Part shown: positions 25,503 to 38,577 of the stretch, piece by piece | How the letters are laid out: each line of letters begins with the position of its first letter | Numbering within the stretch: the stretch's first letter is position 1 | The notes under the pieces: generated by a model | Told to the model about the DNA's origin: nothing | The model's database searches: none | The model's input: only the letters and a program-made list of their open reading frames with translations | Position numbers and translations under genes: made by a program | DNA from: Halichondria panicea | Lineage: Eukaryota > Porifera > Demospongiae > Suberitida > Halichondriidae | DNA: 64,000 bases | NCBI RefSeq assembly: GCF_963675165.1 | Contig: NC_087389.1 | Span: forward strand, 1,522,001-1,586,000 | Direction: 5' to 3'

Positions 25503-28500
25503 CTATTTGTAGCCAGTTCTTGATGTGAGGTTACGGCTGGAGGTAACTCTAAACACTTTAGGGAGCATGTCACAGAACTCGTCGAACATATCCTTGGATA
25601 TACCCTGCAGTGTATGAAAACAGACAGCAAGCATTCAACCCCATTATTATGTAAAAATAATAAACTACCACCAAAGCACAACATTTCAATCCGAAAGCAA
25701 TCACTGATCTAAACACAATTAGATAGGTGTTTCAAAGAGCTACAAACTGCATATTTTAATTGTGAAAATACACAATCCTAAGTTATGAACACTAGATGTT
25801 AGCTATCAAAACAGGCTCATTTCTGAACAATAATATATAGCCATTCCTCAACTTTCAATCTGAAAGGAATCACTTGTCTTATTATTAGGTTAGTTATAAG
25901 GATGCTCCCGAGTGTATCTGACTCACTTTAGGCACCAGGAACTGAATGGTTCTGGAAGCCCCGTCTCCCCATGAAGAGTTCTCAAGCATGAAGCCTGCAG
26001 TAATATATGTACATTCCAGCATTATACATAACATGTACACAGTCCATGTACGTACGTAACTGCTGATTATCAAAGCCTCTAATATACAGCTAGAACACCC
26101 GTTCTCTCTATGGGCAGCACATACTGTAACTGTACTCCGTTAGCTACATTAGGAACAATGGCTACATGTACAAGAGACAGCACCTTTGACACATTTGAAG
26201 ATAAGCTCAGCTCTCTTGAGGCACCAGCCAATGGTCATATCAGGTTGCATAGAGTGTACGAGTAACAAGGGAAGAGTGACGTGGTGGACGTCATGGCGAG
26301 CAGCTGCCCTCAGACAGTTCTTAAGTCCGAGGACCACTGGGTGTCGGGACTTGAGACCCGGGCTTTGCACAGCTGCCTCCTCTGTCACCAGGTGGAGTAC
26401 TATATGTACACTAGAGAGATTGGAGTGTCTTGTCACATAGAAATCGCCTGCAAGGAAAGATACACACATTTGATTTGATCTACCACATTAGAAAAAATCA
26501 GCCTGGTGACAAAGCTAACTACACATAATTAGTACAGTAAACTCTCGTTAATCCGGTCACCCTTGGGACCATGCAGCTTGGCCGGAATAGCGAGGTGGCT
26601 GTATCTCAGGAAATAGCCGCGGCTTAAAACGACCTTACCCCGAATTTAATGACTAATTTTGCGGTTCTTGTCTCAAGGATAATGAAGGATAATGAATCAT
26701 TCTGTTCTCTATTTAATGCTAAACCACACCCAAAACGTCATATCCGGCCATAATACACGTATAAAATTACATTGAAAACCTTGTTTGGGACAGCCAGCAC
26801 TGGCCGGTAAACGGAATAGTGAGTGGCCGTACTTCAGGGTGAGTTTTGTGCAGTAAACATATAGCTAGCATTCCGTGCCAAGCCAAATGGCCGGTATATC
26901 GAGGTGGCCGTACTTCAGAGAGCCGGGAATAGCGAGAGTCTACTGTACAGCACACAATTTTACAATGCTACACTAACCTAGTGCTGATGTATGTTACAAT
27001 GTAGAGCAGACCTAATCTTGCAATTTTCCCCCCACCCATGGCTATAATTATAGCCCAAGCTTTTTCGTTAAAAAGGCAGCTTTTAACAGCCATAACTTTT
27101 GTTCTGTTGGTCTAATTTCAGTGACAATACGATTTTCTGAAAGCTCAAAAAATTTCTATCAGACGGTATGGTATGTTCAGTGCATAATTTTTGATAGGAC
27201 TTCCTACGTATACATACCAGTTGGTCCATACCCACCTGGTTCCAGACTGACAGAGGTGGTGTCCAGTAGTGTAGATGAGCTCTGTTCCTGGGACGAGAGG
27301 AATAAAGAACTTGAGGTGGATTTGTTCAGTAATCCCTGAGCCGAACCGTTTCTGTCTGGAGATATGCCGGAGTGGGGAGAGCTGCTGCGAGATATCTGAC
27401 TGTCAGAAGCATGGCTACTCAGAGATTCTGAGAACTTGTGCTCTTGACGTTGGCTGTTCCCAATCAGAGCACACTCCTGGATCTGGCTGAGTTGGACGTC
27501 AACATCTTGGAAGTGAAAGTCAGTCGATTGATGACAGACATTGGCAAATGCTGGGAAGGGAGGGGGGTAGTATATCAAATCAAAGCAGTGCTGTCTCACT
27601 AAAAATTGATAGTTGCTCAGTTAAGACTTCAACAATCATTTTTCTGTTATTTGGGACACTTACAGATTAATTAGTTAGTACGCACATGTATTCATTCTAG
27701 ACGTAAAAGTACCTTCTTTGATTCCCCCCAATGAATTGACTCTCCCATCGACCATGGCAATGAGAGCCGAGAGCTTGCTGGAGTAAAGTGACATGGCTGT
27801 TAGGAGGCGTTCTGGACTAGCCGCTGGGTGGGTGTGGCCAGCCTTGTGTTGACAGAGGTCGAGGGGGTCACAACACAGCACACGAACATTGTGCATCGTC
27901 TTTTGTTGAGTACCTAAGAATCAAATCATTTAATTGGCATAATTATTGCGATTAAAACTAGCACTGACCTAGGTGTATGGTGAAACTCTCTTCAAGATGG
28001 GGCGGTTCATCCTCAGTCTCATCAAGTGCCACGCCCTCCCCAACACCCCATGACGCAGCAGAGGGAGCTGTAGTATATACAAATACGTTAAAAGTGAAAA
28101 GATATACATTTTTTACCATGCAATCTACAATGAGAGTGCTCTGACCTTTAACCTTCTCTGCTGTCTCCTCATGCAGTTTGAGCACCCACTCGCGATACTC
28201 TCGTCTCTGCGACTCTTGCAGTTGACTCAGTTCACTAGACCACACCCCCTCACCACTCTCCCTCTCCAGCGTGTATGCTCGCATCATTGCATTGATGTCA
28301 GCCTCAGAGCTGCTAGTACCGAGACGCTGCATGGCTTCAGACAACTCTCTGTCATGTCTGAGGGGAGGGGCAATGATTAATCATTGCACAGTAATGAACA
28401 ATATCAAAACTCACCTCTTTTGCATGATCTCCATAGCGTTGTCCCTGGCGTTACACATCTCTAGGACGGCCAGAGCGTACGTATGCTCTAATTGTAGAAG

Positions 28501-29238
28501 TGTTTCGAGGGCGGGCGAATGAATGAGTTTATGGTAGACCTCTGAGAACTGAAGGTCTGTCCTACCCACGGTAGCCCCCAGGGAGCTCCCCCTCGAGTCC
28601 AACACTGGGGCATATTCCACACTGTTCTCAGCAAAGCAGGTTGCCCACTTTTCAATGATCACATCAGTTTCAGAGCCCTGAATAAAAGAGAACACATGGT
28701 GTACAGACAAGCAAGGAATCATACACTTTATATACTAAGTAGAAGGTGCAATCATTTGTTGTTGCAACACTTTTAACTGTATTGTAGGATGTCAAAATGA
28801 GTCCTCAAAGTATGCATGGCAATGTACTTGGTCTTGGCACCATATTCCTTCTGTAATTTTTACACACACATATGATATGATACGGTGTGTGTACTGTATG
28901 GTCACTACAGTTACCTCCTCCAGTACGGATCCCTCGTACAGACTACTGTCCTCGGCCGATTGATCGAGGTGAGATAGTGTCTCTTGGCGACCAAATGCCT
29001 CCAGTTGGGCACACAACTCTTCCTCTAGGTAGCATGGAAGCTTGTGTGATTTGATGAGACGAATAGCCAGCTCCCGTGAGCTCACGATGTAGGGGATGGT
29101 GAGGGGCACTCTGAGATTGCACCAGGACCCTTGCGCACAGACCTTGTGCACAAACATTCTGACCTGAGGTTCCGGCCCCTTCCCAACTGTCACTCTAGGC
29201 ACAGAGCTCGTGGAACTGTCTTGCTTCTCCAGCTCCAT
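25503..29238 (-). CDS. C12orf4: C12orf4 homologue
   Basis: Nine exons (28915-29238, 28415-28677, 28146-28357, 27969-28067, 27713-27913, 27236-27550, 26184-26447, 25927-25994, 25503-25604) give 615 residues, somewhat longer than human (552). Conserved stretches are YHKLIHSPALETLLQLEH, REYREWVLKLHEET, LEESFTIHLG, TMHNVRVLCCD, VCHQSTDFHF, FYVTRHSNLS, RRAELIFKCVKG-like (LKRAELIFKCVKGFM) and RTIQFLVPKGIS. The human gene is reported as a recessive intellectual-disability locus and tied to mast-cell degranulation; the biochemical role is not known to me. Extra length is a Ser-rich insertion in exon 6. It converges with GCC1, 176 bp away. Confidence 0.92.
26535..26945. mobile_element. pogo/Tigger-like non-autonomous element
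   Basis: A 411-bp segment in intron 6 of C12orf4 is flanked by TA dinucleotides. It begins CAGTAAACTCTCGTTAATCC and ends GGGAATAGCGAGAGTCTACTG, giving ~24-bp imperfect terminal inverted repeats. Internal copies of the end sequence (ggccggaatagcgaggtggc and relatives) occur several times. CAGT ends plus TA target sites are typical of the Tc1/mariner-pogo group. No transposase is encoded. Confidence 0.8.
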
Positions 29239-29514
29239 GAGCTAGCTAGCTAGCTGACTGATACAAAAACACAAGGATATTTCTGGTAGGGGTCGTCAAT
29301 GGTACACACCCCTCTTCACATAATAATTATGCTTTGGATTATGGCCGCATCCTTGTGTCATGCAATTTTTGCTTCGAATTATAGTCTCCATAATTAATTA
29401 TACATGTAAGTACAAAAAGTGATGCAGCAAAAAGGCATTAGCTAATGTGGCAATTGAAGTGCTGGACTGACTGTACAAAGTCAAAAATAAACTTATAAAC
29501 ACAATTTTAGTTCC

Positions 29515-32500
29515 CTATTGACCAAATCCCAACCAGGACTTGACTCGCGACTTTGGTTTGCTCTTCTGCAGTATCTCCTCCACTTGATGCGCCTTCATCA
29601 TATCTGCCGGGGCTGAGGGACGTCGTGCTCGTGGTGACTCTTCAGCTGTCACAATGGCATAGCCTGTACAGTGAAGGATAAGTGGGGTGGTGTGTGGAGG
29701 GGTGGATTAATAGATACCTTCGTCATTGTTACAGAAGTCTTCATTGATTGTGTCTTCCTCAAGTTCTCTGCAAGCAAGCACAATTATGTATACGTAAATG
29801 TGAACACAAACAACACCCAGTTAAACGCTAAACAATCATTTGACACAAAATAATGTATAGTAGAGAGTACACACCCACCCCCACACCACACACACCCATC
29901 CCACCCCACACACACCTCCTTCTCTCGTCCTCTGTCTGCATGACAACCTCGTGTCTCTCCTCCACAATCTTGATCTTTAGTTCACAGAGCTCCTCGAAGC
30001 GCTCCTCCTCAGTCTTGGTGAGCTGGCCAGCAGTAGAGAGGTCACCCAGCTCCTTGTCTACCTCATACTGTCTGTCCTCCAACTCCAGCTCTTTCATCCT
30101 GCAAGAAAGAGGTGGGTGATACTATAAAGCCAGTCTAAAATGTGGTAAAGTAGAATTCCTCTTTGCATTTGCTATTGTTTGCAATTATCGTTAATGATAA
30201 TACCAAGATGGAACTTATTGCTAGCTCTATATAGTCTACTGAAATTCTGAGTGATTATGGTTATAACTAAACTATTGTACTGATGCTATTGGCATACTGT
30301 GAACTAGGTGAGTTAGGAGTAGGCCCTGATAAATTAGGATTTTTTTTCACCCATTATTCTAATTCTTGAAAAATGTGCCTATTATTCTCGTAAAAAATCT
30401 AATTATTCTCATAAAAATCTGATTTTTCCCAAAAATGCGACATAATAATTATAGACAAAATTAAGACGTAGATATAAACACAGCACACAACTGACACACG
30501 ACATAAGTAATATAATCATGATTCTCACTAATTTTTATTTGCTAAATGAACTAATCACCTTCAAGCATTTTTTGCCATGAAAACGTCGTTATACAAAACG
30601 TAATGATCTTTACCAAAAATGGACATCGATGCCCAATTATTCTTTAGACACCTAAAATTATTCCGAGCATAATTTATCAGGGCCTAGTTAGGAGTTTGCA
30701 TAGCTATAGCTAAAGAAAGGTCTTGTACACTATACTTGATTATAACTTCACAATATTTTCTAAACACACACTTACTTTAGACTAAGCTCAGCTGTCTTCC
30801 TGACGAGCCCGTTCCTCTCGTTGACCAGCTGTAGCCACGATCGCATGAACTGTTCCTCTTGAGATGCTACAGAAACACACACACACATTCACCACGACCT
30901 TCTTACCACGGTTACTATACTTACTGTCTTCAGCGTCTCTGAGAGCTTCCTCTATCTCTCGACCCACTATCTCTAGTTCATCATATTGTCTCTCCAGCTG
31001 ACTCATCTCTCGCTGGGTCAGCTGAGCATCTCGGAATCTCTGCTGTTGTCTACGACGCTCCTACAGAAACGAACAGCTGTGTTTGGAATATTGTACGATA
31101 AGGATATGGTTGCAATCTAATTATGGCCTAACAAGCAGGTAATAGTATCGACATTCTAGAGCCTAAGAAACGTCTGGCAAATACAATAACAACATGCTAC
31201 ATGTACACCCACCAGTATAGCGACGTCACTTGTGTCATAGTTTCCTATGAGAGGTCTGGTGACACTCTTCTGACCACGCCCACCTCTCCTTTTGGGACTC
31301 GTCACACTAGAACCTGGAATACAGAAATAAGAGTAAATTCACTCGAGGCCTTCATAACAATTTCATGTAGAGAGCAAGTTAAGTTAGTTCAATGTTCAAT
31401 ATTAATTTTGGTGATCAGTGGCCAGTGACTCGCTGATCACTAAATCGATTGGGAGGGAAGTTGCATTCCTATTAACCACACACAACACACACGCACGCAC
31501 GCACGCACGCACACACACGCGCGCACACACACACACGCACGCACGCACACACACACACGCACACACACACACGCACACACGCACACACACACGCGCACAC
31601 ACACACACCTCGTGGTAGGTGGAAATTGTCCTCTGGTAGCTTTTGTACAGAGTTCCTGAACATGGCGGGGCTGCGCTCTCTATGCGACCTCCGTAGCACA
31701 CCTCCCTCCTCCTCACTGATCACCTCCAGTTTGAAGGGCATATCTGGCACTGGTAACTCGTGGGACAACATCTGTTTAGCCTTCTCTCTGTGCATGCATG
31801 GACACAAAGACTTAGTACACATAATTATTGATCTATCAAAATGTGCATTATTGTTACTGCAAGACAACTACTGCATAAAGTTCTATGTATGTATAGAACA
31901 ACATGAATAATCCGTCAGTATGACACACATCATGCACTCACCTCCCCTCTGTTCCTGGCTGTATCTCTGTGGTCTTGGCATGCTTCTCCAACTGTTCGAA
32001 ACCCTGGGAGAGAGTTTTTACCATGCTAGCACTGCGGGCACGAGGAGAGTCCTCAACCTCATCCTTCACCACAGCTGGGGGCTCTATTATCATTATGGGC
32101 TCCTCTTCAGATACCTCTGGTTTCTTCTGTTTCTTTTTACTTTCCTTCTTCTTCTTTTTTTTCTCGCTGTCGCCTCCTTCAACTTCTTTCTTTTTGTCTT
32201 TATCGCCTCCCTCAGAGCTTGCTTCCTTCTTCTCAGATTTAGATTCTTTGACACTTTTCTTTTTGCTTTTAGCTTTCTTTTTAGCATCCTTTTCAGCCTC
32301 TACATTGTCAGTGGGGGAGGGCTCCTTCGATTGTGCTACTTCGTTCAACTCGCTACTGCTACTACGAGACTCCCTCTTAGCGTCCTTAGCGTCTGCTCTC
32401 TGATACCCAATAGCCTCGGGGTTGGACATAAACAGCTGGCGATAATGAGCCGTACAGAAGAACTTTCCCTTCTCCCCACTTTCCCCTTTAGAGAGTGAGT

Positions 32501-35500
32501 AGCCACCGATCTTGAGCTGACAGTTACAGTGAGTACATCGAAAACATGACCTATGAAAGAAACAACCGTTGGCCGACATTCTCTCCATGAGGTAGACTCT
32601 CTTGTTGCAAAAGTAACAGAAATCTGAAGAGTCTCCAGAGTGAGGCTGGAAGAGCTGCTTGGGACGAGTGGTGACTGTGGCCTTGGATATCTAGAATGGA
32701 GAGGGAGAATTGAAAACACACACACACACACACACACACTACACATAGCAGGTATCGAACGTAACTACAAGAACTCTATACGTACCTCTGGCACTGTCTG
32801 CAGTGTGGGAGAGGTGGGGCTGGTGGGTGGAGACATGGTGGGCCTCTTAACACTCTTGGTGTTCCAACTTCGGTCACCAGATGAGGGGGACAACCCAAGT
32901 CTCTTTGAAGTCCGCCTCCTGAATAATTTCTTGGATAGTCGAGACAGACTACCCTTCCGAGACTTCTTTCCACTCTTTTCTGCCTCCTCTTCCGCCATGG
33001 GAGACGACTCTCGGCTGCTCATATCAGAACTGGGCGGGGTTTCAGATCCAGGGGGTGGAGTTACATCCATGCTAACCCCCTCTGCTGGCTCGGCATTTAC
33101 AAACAGTTCATAGAAGAGACTGAGGTAAGTAAACAGTGTGAGTTTGTCGGGGCGTGCCATCTCCTCTGGTTTGAGCAGCTTACTCACACCCAGATGCTCC
33201 TCGGCTACTGAGAACGCAAGGCGATTGTTTTCAATGGATTCACTCGGAGAGAGTTTGGAGAATGGACTGTGTGCGTGCGTGTTTTAAATTGATTTACTCA
33301 GCGTTAACTACAGCATCTTAAAGGGCCATACTTTTAGTTTTGTTGGTCCAATAACGTTAATTGTTAACTTTCTAAAAGCTTACACGTAGAGGCCTTTCAG
33401 ATTATGTGTTAAATCAAAAGCCGATGTTTTTGACAAAATACCATTAGCCCATGGTATTTTTCCAAAAAATACAGTGTGCGTGTGTGTTAGCATATACAGT
33501 GAACATGAGTGATCACATGACACTTACATGAGCTCTGGGTGATAGCGATGAATGATAGCACAGAGGGCTATTCCATTGCTCCATGATTTGTGAAGGTCAA
33601 TGATCCGAACGTTATAATCTCTGACTTGCCCTTGACACCAGCGTAGCAACACTCCCGGATCCCTCAGCATACGTGTCTCTGCATAGGCAACACATTGAAC
33701 TTGTAATTAAGTTTGGAATGTATTCTATACAAGCTACATGTACACAAGTTCTATTGACAAATAACTGAAGATACTGAAGCTGTACCAAGCAATGGGGGAA
33801 CACTCAACCAGAACTAAAGTGCATAATTATGTAACTACATCCTGTACGATCGTTATATTGTTATTAGCAGAAGCAAACCCCCACCCACACACTCACCCTC
33901 CGGCTCAGCATAATAGGCTAGTGAGATGGAGCTCTTGTCAGCCAATGCCTTTCGTTTGGGCGTGCTCAATAAACTCTCCTCCTTAGCTCTCTTGGACTGA
34001 GGTAAGTTCTCCTTTTCTTGAGAGGTGGTGGATATTACCAGAGGGGAAGTTTTTGCTGTGCTGTTTTGTGTGGGCGTGATGCCAGCTGCCTCTGCCGTCC
34101 TCTTAACCTTGATGGAACCTGGTCGCAGAGCAGGACTGTTGGAGCTGCTCCCCCCTATATCGTAGAGATGCGTTATGGTACCCGGACGAATTCGATGGAA
34201 GGACAGATTGGGGTACCGAGTCTGAGTGTGTGAGACAATAATATTATTAAAAATTGTATTATTATTGCAACACTGTCATGTTTTGATGGGAGTCATAGCG
34301 ATAGGTTGAGCTGTGCTTAATGCTCATACATATACTTATACTATACCTAATTAGGCTATATTTCGCACTAACACTCAAGTACTGTAACATAAAAATGGAC
34401 AATAGACACAATATGGGATGAAAACTTTGACAACAAAGTGTCACCTGAGGGTCAATAGTGTATTTCTTGATATGAGGATTCAGTTTCTCGGGAGTGGTTT
34501 GAGGTAGTCTCTGGAAGATGGCCTCTCTCTCACAGAGGAGGTCCAGTGTGGTCCTGCCCTGCCCCAGACCCCGTATCAACCACGCTGTATCCATGGCACT
34601 CAGGAACCCACGGCCAATCCCAGTGCCAGTTGGCCAGAAAGGCTGGAGGGAAGAGAGAGATATGATACTTATGGCCCGCTCACAACACTAAAAGTTTGCA
34701 TGTGAGTTAAGTTTACCCATCAACAATTAAGAGCTCATTCATTGTAAGCTCAGGAAACCACAAAATTAACCAATTTTGGCTCCATGATTATACATGTACA
34801 AGTGTAATGAAAGTACCATGGGTGCTGATGCCTCGGTTAGCTACATAACATAAAGATACTAGCTATTGCACATGATATCATGATTGTTGCTGCTAATCCA
34901 GGGAAAGAGCAGGAAATGATCGGTCATGATTGTTGCTGAAAAGGATGCCAAAAGTACAAAGTCTAAAATGAATGGCTGCTGCACCATGGTACCGGTAGAG
35001 CCTTGCAGCTCTCTACTCACTCTTGCAGCTACCAATAGCTAGCATTCTAGTGCAGAGTTACCGTATAAGCGGGTATCAGAAATGCCTTTAGAAAGGTTTT
35101 TGCAGATTCAATTTTCGTGGAATAGTCCTTTTTTGCAGCATGCATGCATGTGATATTAAATTCGCATTTATAAAAGTTCACGGTACATGCCTAATCCACG
35201 AAAACCACGAACATTTATACCTTTGAAATATAGCTATACGGTAACTACTAAGTGAGTAACAACACTCCATGGACAAGTTTTGCTACGCACTCTTCTGAAA
35301 AGGCTGTAATGCCATTCCAAGTAAGCAAAACTAGGCATAACTCGAGAAACAAAGCAATTCCACAAATAGAAAACGTTAATCCAAACTCTTACTTGCACTT
35401 CATTGATCCTTGAGCAGCTGTAGCAATCTACACAGACACACACAAACACAAACACAAAAACACACTGCCGTATACCTCGCTTGCGCATGCGCACACCAAG

Positions 35501-38316
35501 GCATAATTATACTAATATGTTACCTCAAGCAGAGCATCCCCAACCAGACAGATGAAGAGGTCGCGACCTCCACGGTGGATGGCTCTTGCTGCATACTCTG
35601 CTTGATGGATCGAGGTGAAGTCAAAGAGAGCAACATCAGGCTTATCGTGATGGTTAGTCTGTTTGGGTGTGTGTGGGTGGTGTGTTGTGTGGGGGTACAT
35701 AGCTTGTTTATAATGGATGGCTATTAACATGCCTATCAGGACGCAATACTTATTACACACTTTAATTCTCTGGGGACTGCATGAGTAAGTAATACACAGA
35801 CTCATTAGGCTGTTACTTAGTAAGAACTCAACGGCATACCTACATAAGCACTACTAATTGGACAAAGGCTCAACCATCAGCTGGTGTGACTACAGCTAAT
35901 CTGGCTACCATAACGGAGGCCAACACATAGTGGAACACATACAAAGTGAAGTGAAAGAGTACAATAATGTAAACTGAGTATTTATCCAGGCTTCCTTCCA
36001 CGGTAAACACTGATAGTGATTCTACGTGTACCGTAAACAAGTTTCTATTCAGCACAATGTTTGACTGTACAACACAGGCTGTATGTACAATGTTAGGCTG
36101 TACACCCACAGGCTGTATGTGTACAATGTTAGGCTGTACGTGTACAATGTTAGGCTGTACACCCACAGGCTATAATTAGGTGTAGGTAACTCACGGCAAA
36201 GTCGAGACGTGGCAGGTCAGTGGACCAATCAGCGGCCTCGGTGGAGTAAGCATACAGCTGTTCCATATCAATGTTGGATGGGGCCAGCAACTGACGAGTG
36301 TCGGGATAGTCCTAATTAAAAATGGGTTTAATAATCACTATTATTTAAACCAATATAACAGCTAAATGTACCCCCCCCCGCCCCATCCCCCCTCCACACA
36401 CCCACAGTCGTGTGTGGACCACTCACTCACCCTCTTCAGAACTCCCTTCTTGAGCAGGCTCTCCTTCTTGGACGTCATCACAAAGTAGTGAGTGTCATCC
36501 TTGTAGTAGACAATATTCTCAAGATCAATGCCTGTCTCACTCTTCAGATCCTAATGTACCACAAAAACCATTTAAATTTAGTTGAAAAATGACGCCTATA
36601 GATTCACAATTGGGTTTACTAACCATCACAGTTCACCTTATTCAGATTCAATGGCAGTTGAACAAACAATGCATTCTAGAGGAGCTTATAAGCAGATGCT
36701 GATCGACTCAAGACCTAGCTACACAGATAGCTTATACTGACTGCATTATAAGTGAATAGAACTCTGCTAGTCCATAATTATGCTAACAATGTGTAACTCA
36801 CCTTAAAGAACTTCTGATTGAAGATAAACGCCACTCCACTGATCTCCTCCACAGCGGCCTCGTCTCTGGTATAGTAATTCTTGAAGTTAGCGGTGATAGC
36901 CAGTGCTAGTTTCCCTCGTAGCTCCTTTCGATCAAAACCAGGAATCCTGTTTTTTCTTGCTCCATCGCTACCGATGAACACGTCAAATTCATAGCTATTC
37001 AGGAAGTGAGTGGGTGGGTTTAGACTGGCATGCCAAGCTAGGTCATCGTCAGGTTCTAGTACTTGTAGGAACTCGACATTGGGATACATTCGCACTCCAA
37101 GAAGGAGACAGAGCTTCAGTAGAATAGTCTGCAGACGCCATATACCTGTGTGCGCGTGTGTGTGTGTGTGTGTGTGTGGGTGTGGGTGTGTGTGTGTGTG
37201 TGTGTGTGTGATAATGGGGTGATGATGACTTAAAGAGGTGACAATGTCATGGCTGGAACCAACTGTAACATGTGATCAACAACAAACGATCAATTGTCAG
37301 TTTAAAGAAAAGACACAAAGGTCCTCTATTAGCAGAGTTGACACAACTGGCATTCTACATGGTAATTCAATCAGGCAGTGAATTCATAGATAGCTGACCT
37401 GGCTTCAAAGCCAATAGTCCACAGCCAAATACTCATGGTAACAGCTGATTGGCCCACTCTGGCTTGACTACCATTACTAGTACCAGCTTTTGGAGTTGTT
37501 ATTGTACTCTACTGACTATACGCATTATACACATGTACAAGTCATAATTATGTGCAATTGACACTGACCCATTCCTGGCTAACACGGCTAATTAGATGAG
37601 CATACACCCACTAACCAACTAACAGGGATAACCTAATACAATACATAACTCACTAATGTGATCGATGGCTCCAGCACAGAACTTCCCATAGAACTTCTTC
37701 GCTCCGAGCTGCCTCAAGTCCTCGATGGTGAATGGCCACAGATGGAGGACATTATGACGAGAGAACGAGCTCCTCTTCTCTATGATTACGACTTCTGACC
37801 CCAGGAGGCTGGCGTCAATGGCTAGTCGTAGACCCACTGGACCGGAGCCAACTACAAACACTCGAACAGTCGACGCTGCTCTCTTTTATGTGTTTGCATT
37901 GTGGGTTATGATGATGTTGTGTAAGAAAACAAACGATATATAAATTGTAGATAAACATCAACGTCTTCTAAATAAACAGTCCCATAAAACTACCCACAGT
38001 AGCTACCTTCTTTAATACCAGTACACAGTACGTAGCTCCACTATAACTAACAGTCTGCGTGTAGGCTTACCTGGCCCATGAACTCTTTCTGCTTAGCTCT
38101 CTTATCCAGCAGGTCCAGCACATCTCTAGCCTTCCATGTCTTCTGAGTGCCTAGCTTGAGCTTGAGTGCCTCAAACAGTGGCAGGCCAGTCAGTGTACTG
38201 AGGTCAAGTCTTTCCTTGAGGCCTTCAAACACGTCTAAGATCTTCGATAACTCTTCAGCAGCCACAAAGCTCTCCCATACTTTGTCCAGTGGAATGTTAG
38301 TGTTAGAGTTGTCCAT
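29515..38316 (-). CDS. MICAL: MICAL F-actin monooxygenase
   Basis: Eighteen exons (38071-38316, 37654-37882, 36802-37145, 36431-36550, 36195-36311, 35524-35640, 34445-34642, 33897-34221, 33528-33678, 32786-33266, 31942-32690, 31609-31787, 31213-31313, 30925-31060, 30776-30866, 29916-30098, 29718-29767, 29515-29663) give 1321 residues. The FAD monooxygenase domain (to ~480) has GSGPVG at 94-99, [18 protein letters not shown] and [19 protein letters not shown] domain is ~570-665 ([24 protein letters not shown]). The LIM domain is ~801-862 ([14 protein letters not shown]). A Lys/Glu-rich linker leads to the C-terminal bMERB coiled coil ([10 protein letters not shown]). MICALs oxidise actin methionines and sever filaments; bMERB binds Rab8-family GTPases. 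Two family A/other MITEs and several microsatellites sit in its introns. Confidence 0.95.
30321..30685. mobile_element. Non-autonomous DNA element with 10-bp target duplication
   Basis: This 365-bp AT-rich element lies in intron 15 of MICAL. Terminal inverted repeats of 16 bp are perfect (AGGCCCTGATAAATTA and complement). The 10-mer AGTTAGGAGT directly abuts both ends (30311-30320 and 30686-30695), an intact target-site duplication, so the insertion is probably recent. Inside, short attattctcgtaaaaa-like strings repeat. No protein is encoded. A 9-10 bp duplication is usual for Mutator-like elements. Confidence 0.9.
31478..31608. repeat. Degenerate (CA)n microsatellite with CGCA interruptions
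   Basis: An impure CA/CG dinucleotide array starts exactly at the 5' splice site of MICAL exon 12 on the minus strand, so the donor reads as gtgtgtgtg. It generates spurious long reading frames on both strands. Confidence 0.95.
35059..35243. mobile_element. MITE family A, copy 5
   Basis: The element in intron 6 of MICAL starts TACCGTATAAGCGGGTATCA and ends ATATAGCTATACGGTA. The interior GCAGCATGCATGCATG and CCACGAAAACCACGAACATT strings match the copy at 16569-16738. Confidence 0.8.
36055..36173. repeat. Minisatellite in MICAL intron 5
   Basis: Four imperfect direct copies of a ~20-40 bp unit built from tacaatgttaggctgtac and acccacaggctgtatg are arranged in tandem. No function is apparent. 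Confidence 0.8.
37147..37210. repeat. (GT)n microsatellite next to MICAL exon 3
   Basis: An interrupted GT array directly abuts the exon 3 acceptor; on the coding strand the acceptor is cgcacacag. Confidence 0.9.
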
Positions 38317-38577
38317 GTCTCAAGTTGGTAGCTAGCTAGACGCCCTTCTCAGCTAGCTATTACTGTTGACAGCTTGTTGTTGTGTTCACGTATCTGGGTC
38401 ATAGAGGTGTTGACCTCCGGCTCCAGCTGCAATATATACTTGTGGCGCTTCTTTCATTGTCGACCCTTTTCTTTAGCGATCAGCTTTGCATTATCATTTT
38501 CAACCAGCTCATAACACGATCATTAGATCTACAAAACTGGAAGGGTCATAAAAAAATATTTTTGTTGAACATTAATT

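Noticed and set aside
31418-31867. His/Thr- and Cys/Val-rich frames near 31.5 kb
   Set aside because: Produced by the CA/GT array; the real coding part is MICAL exon 12 only.
31920-32498. 192-residue Phe/Leu-rich plus-strand frame resembling a membrane protein
   Set aside because: Antisense shadow of the Lys/Glu-rich MICAL linker exon; no splice or start context of its own.
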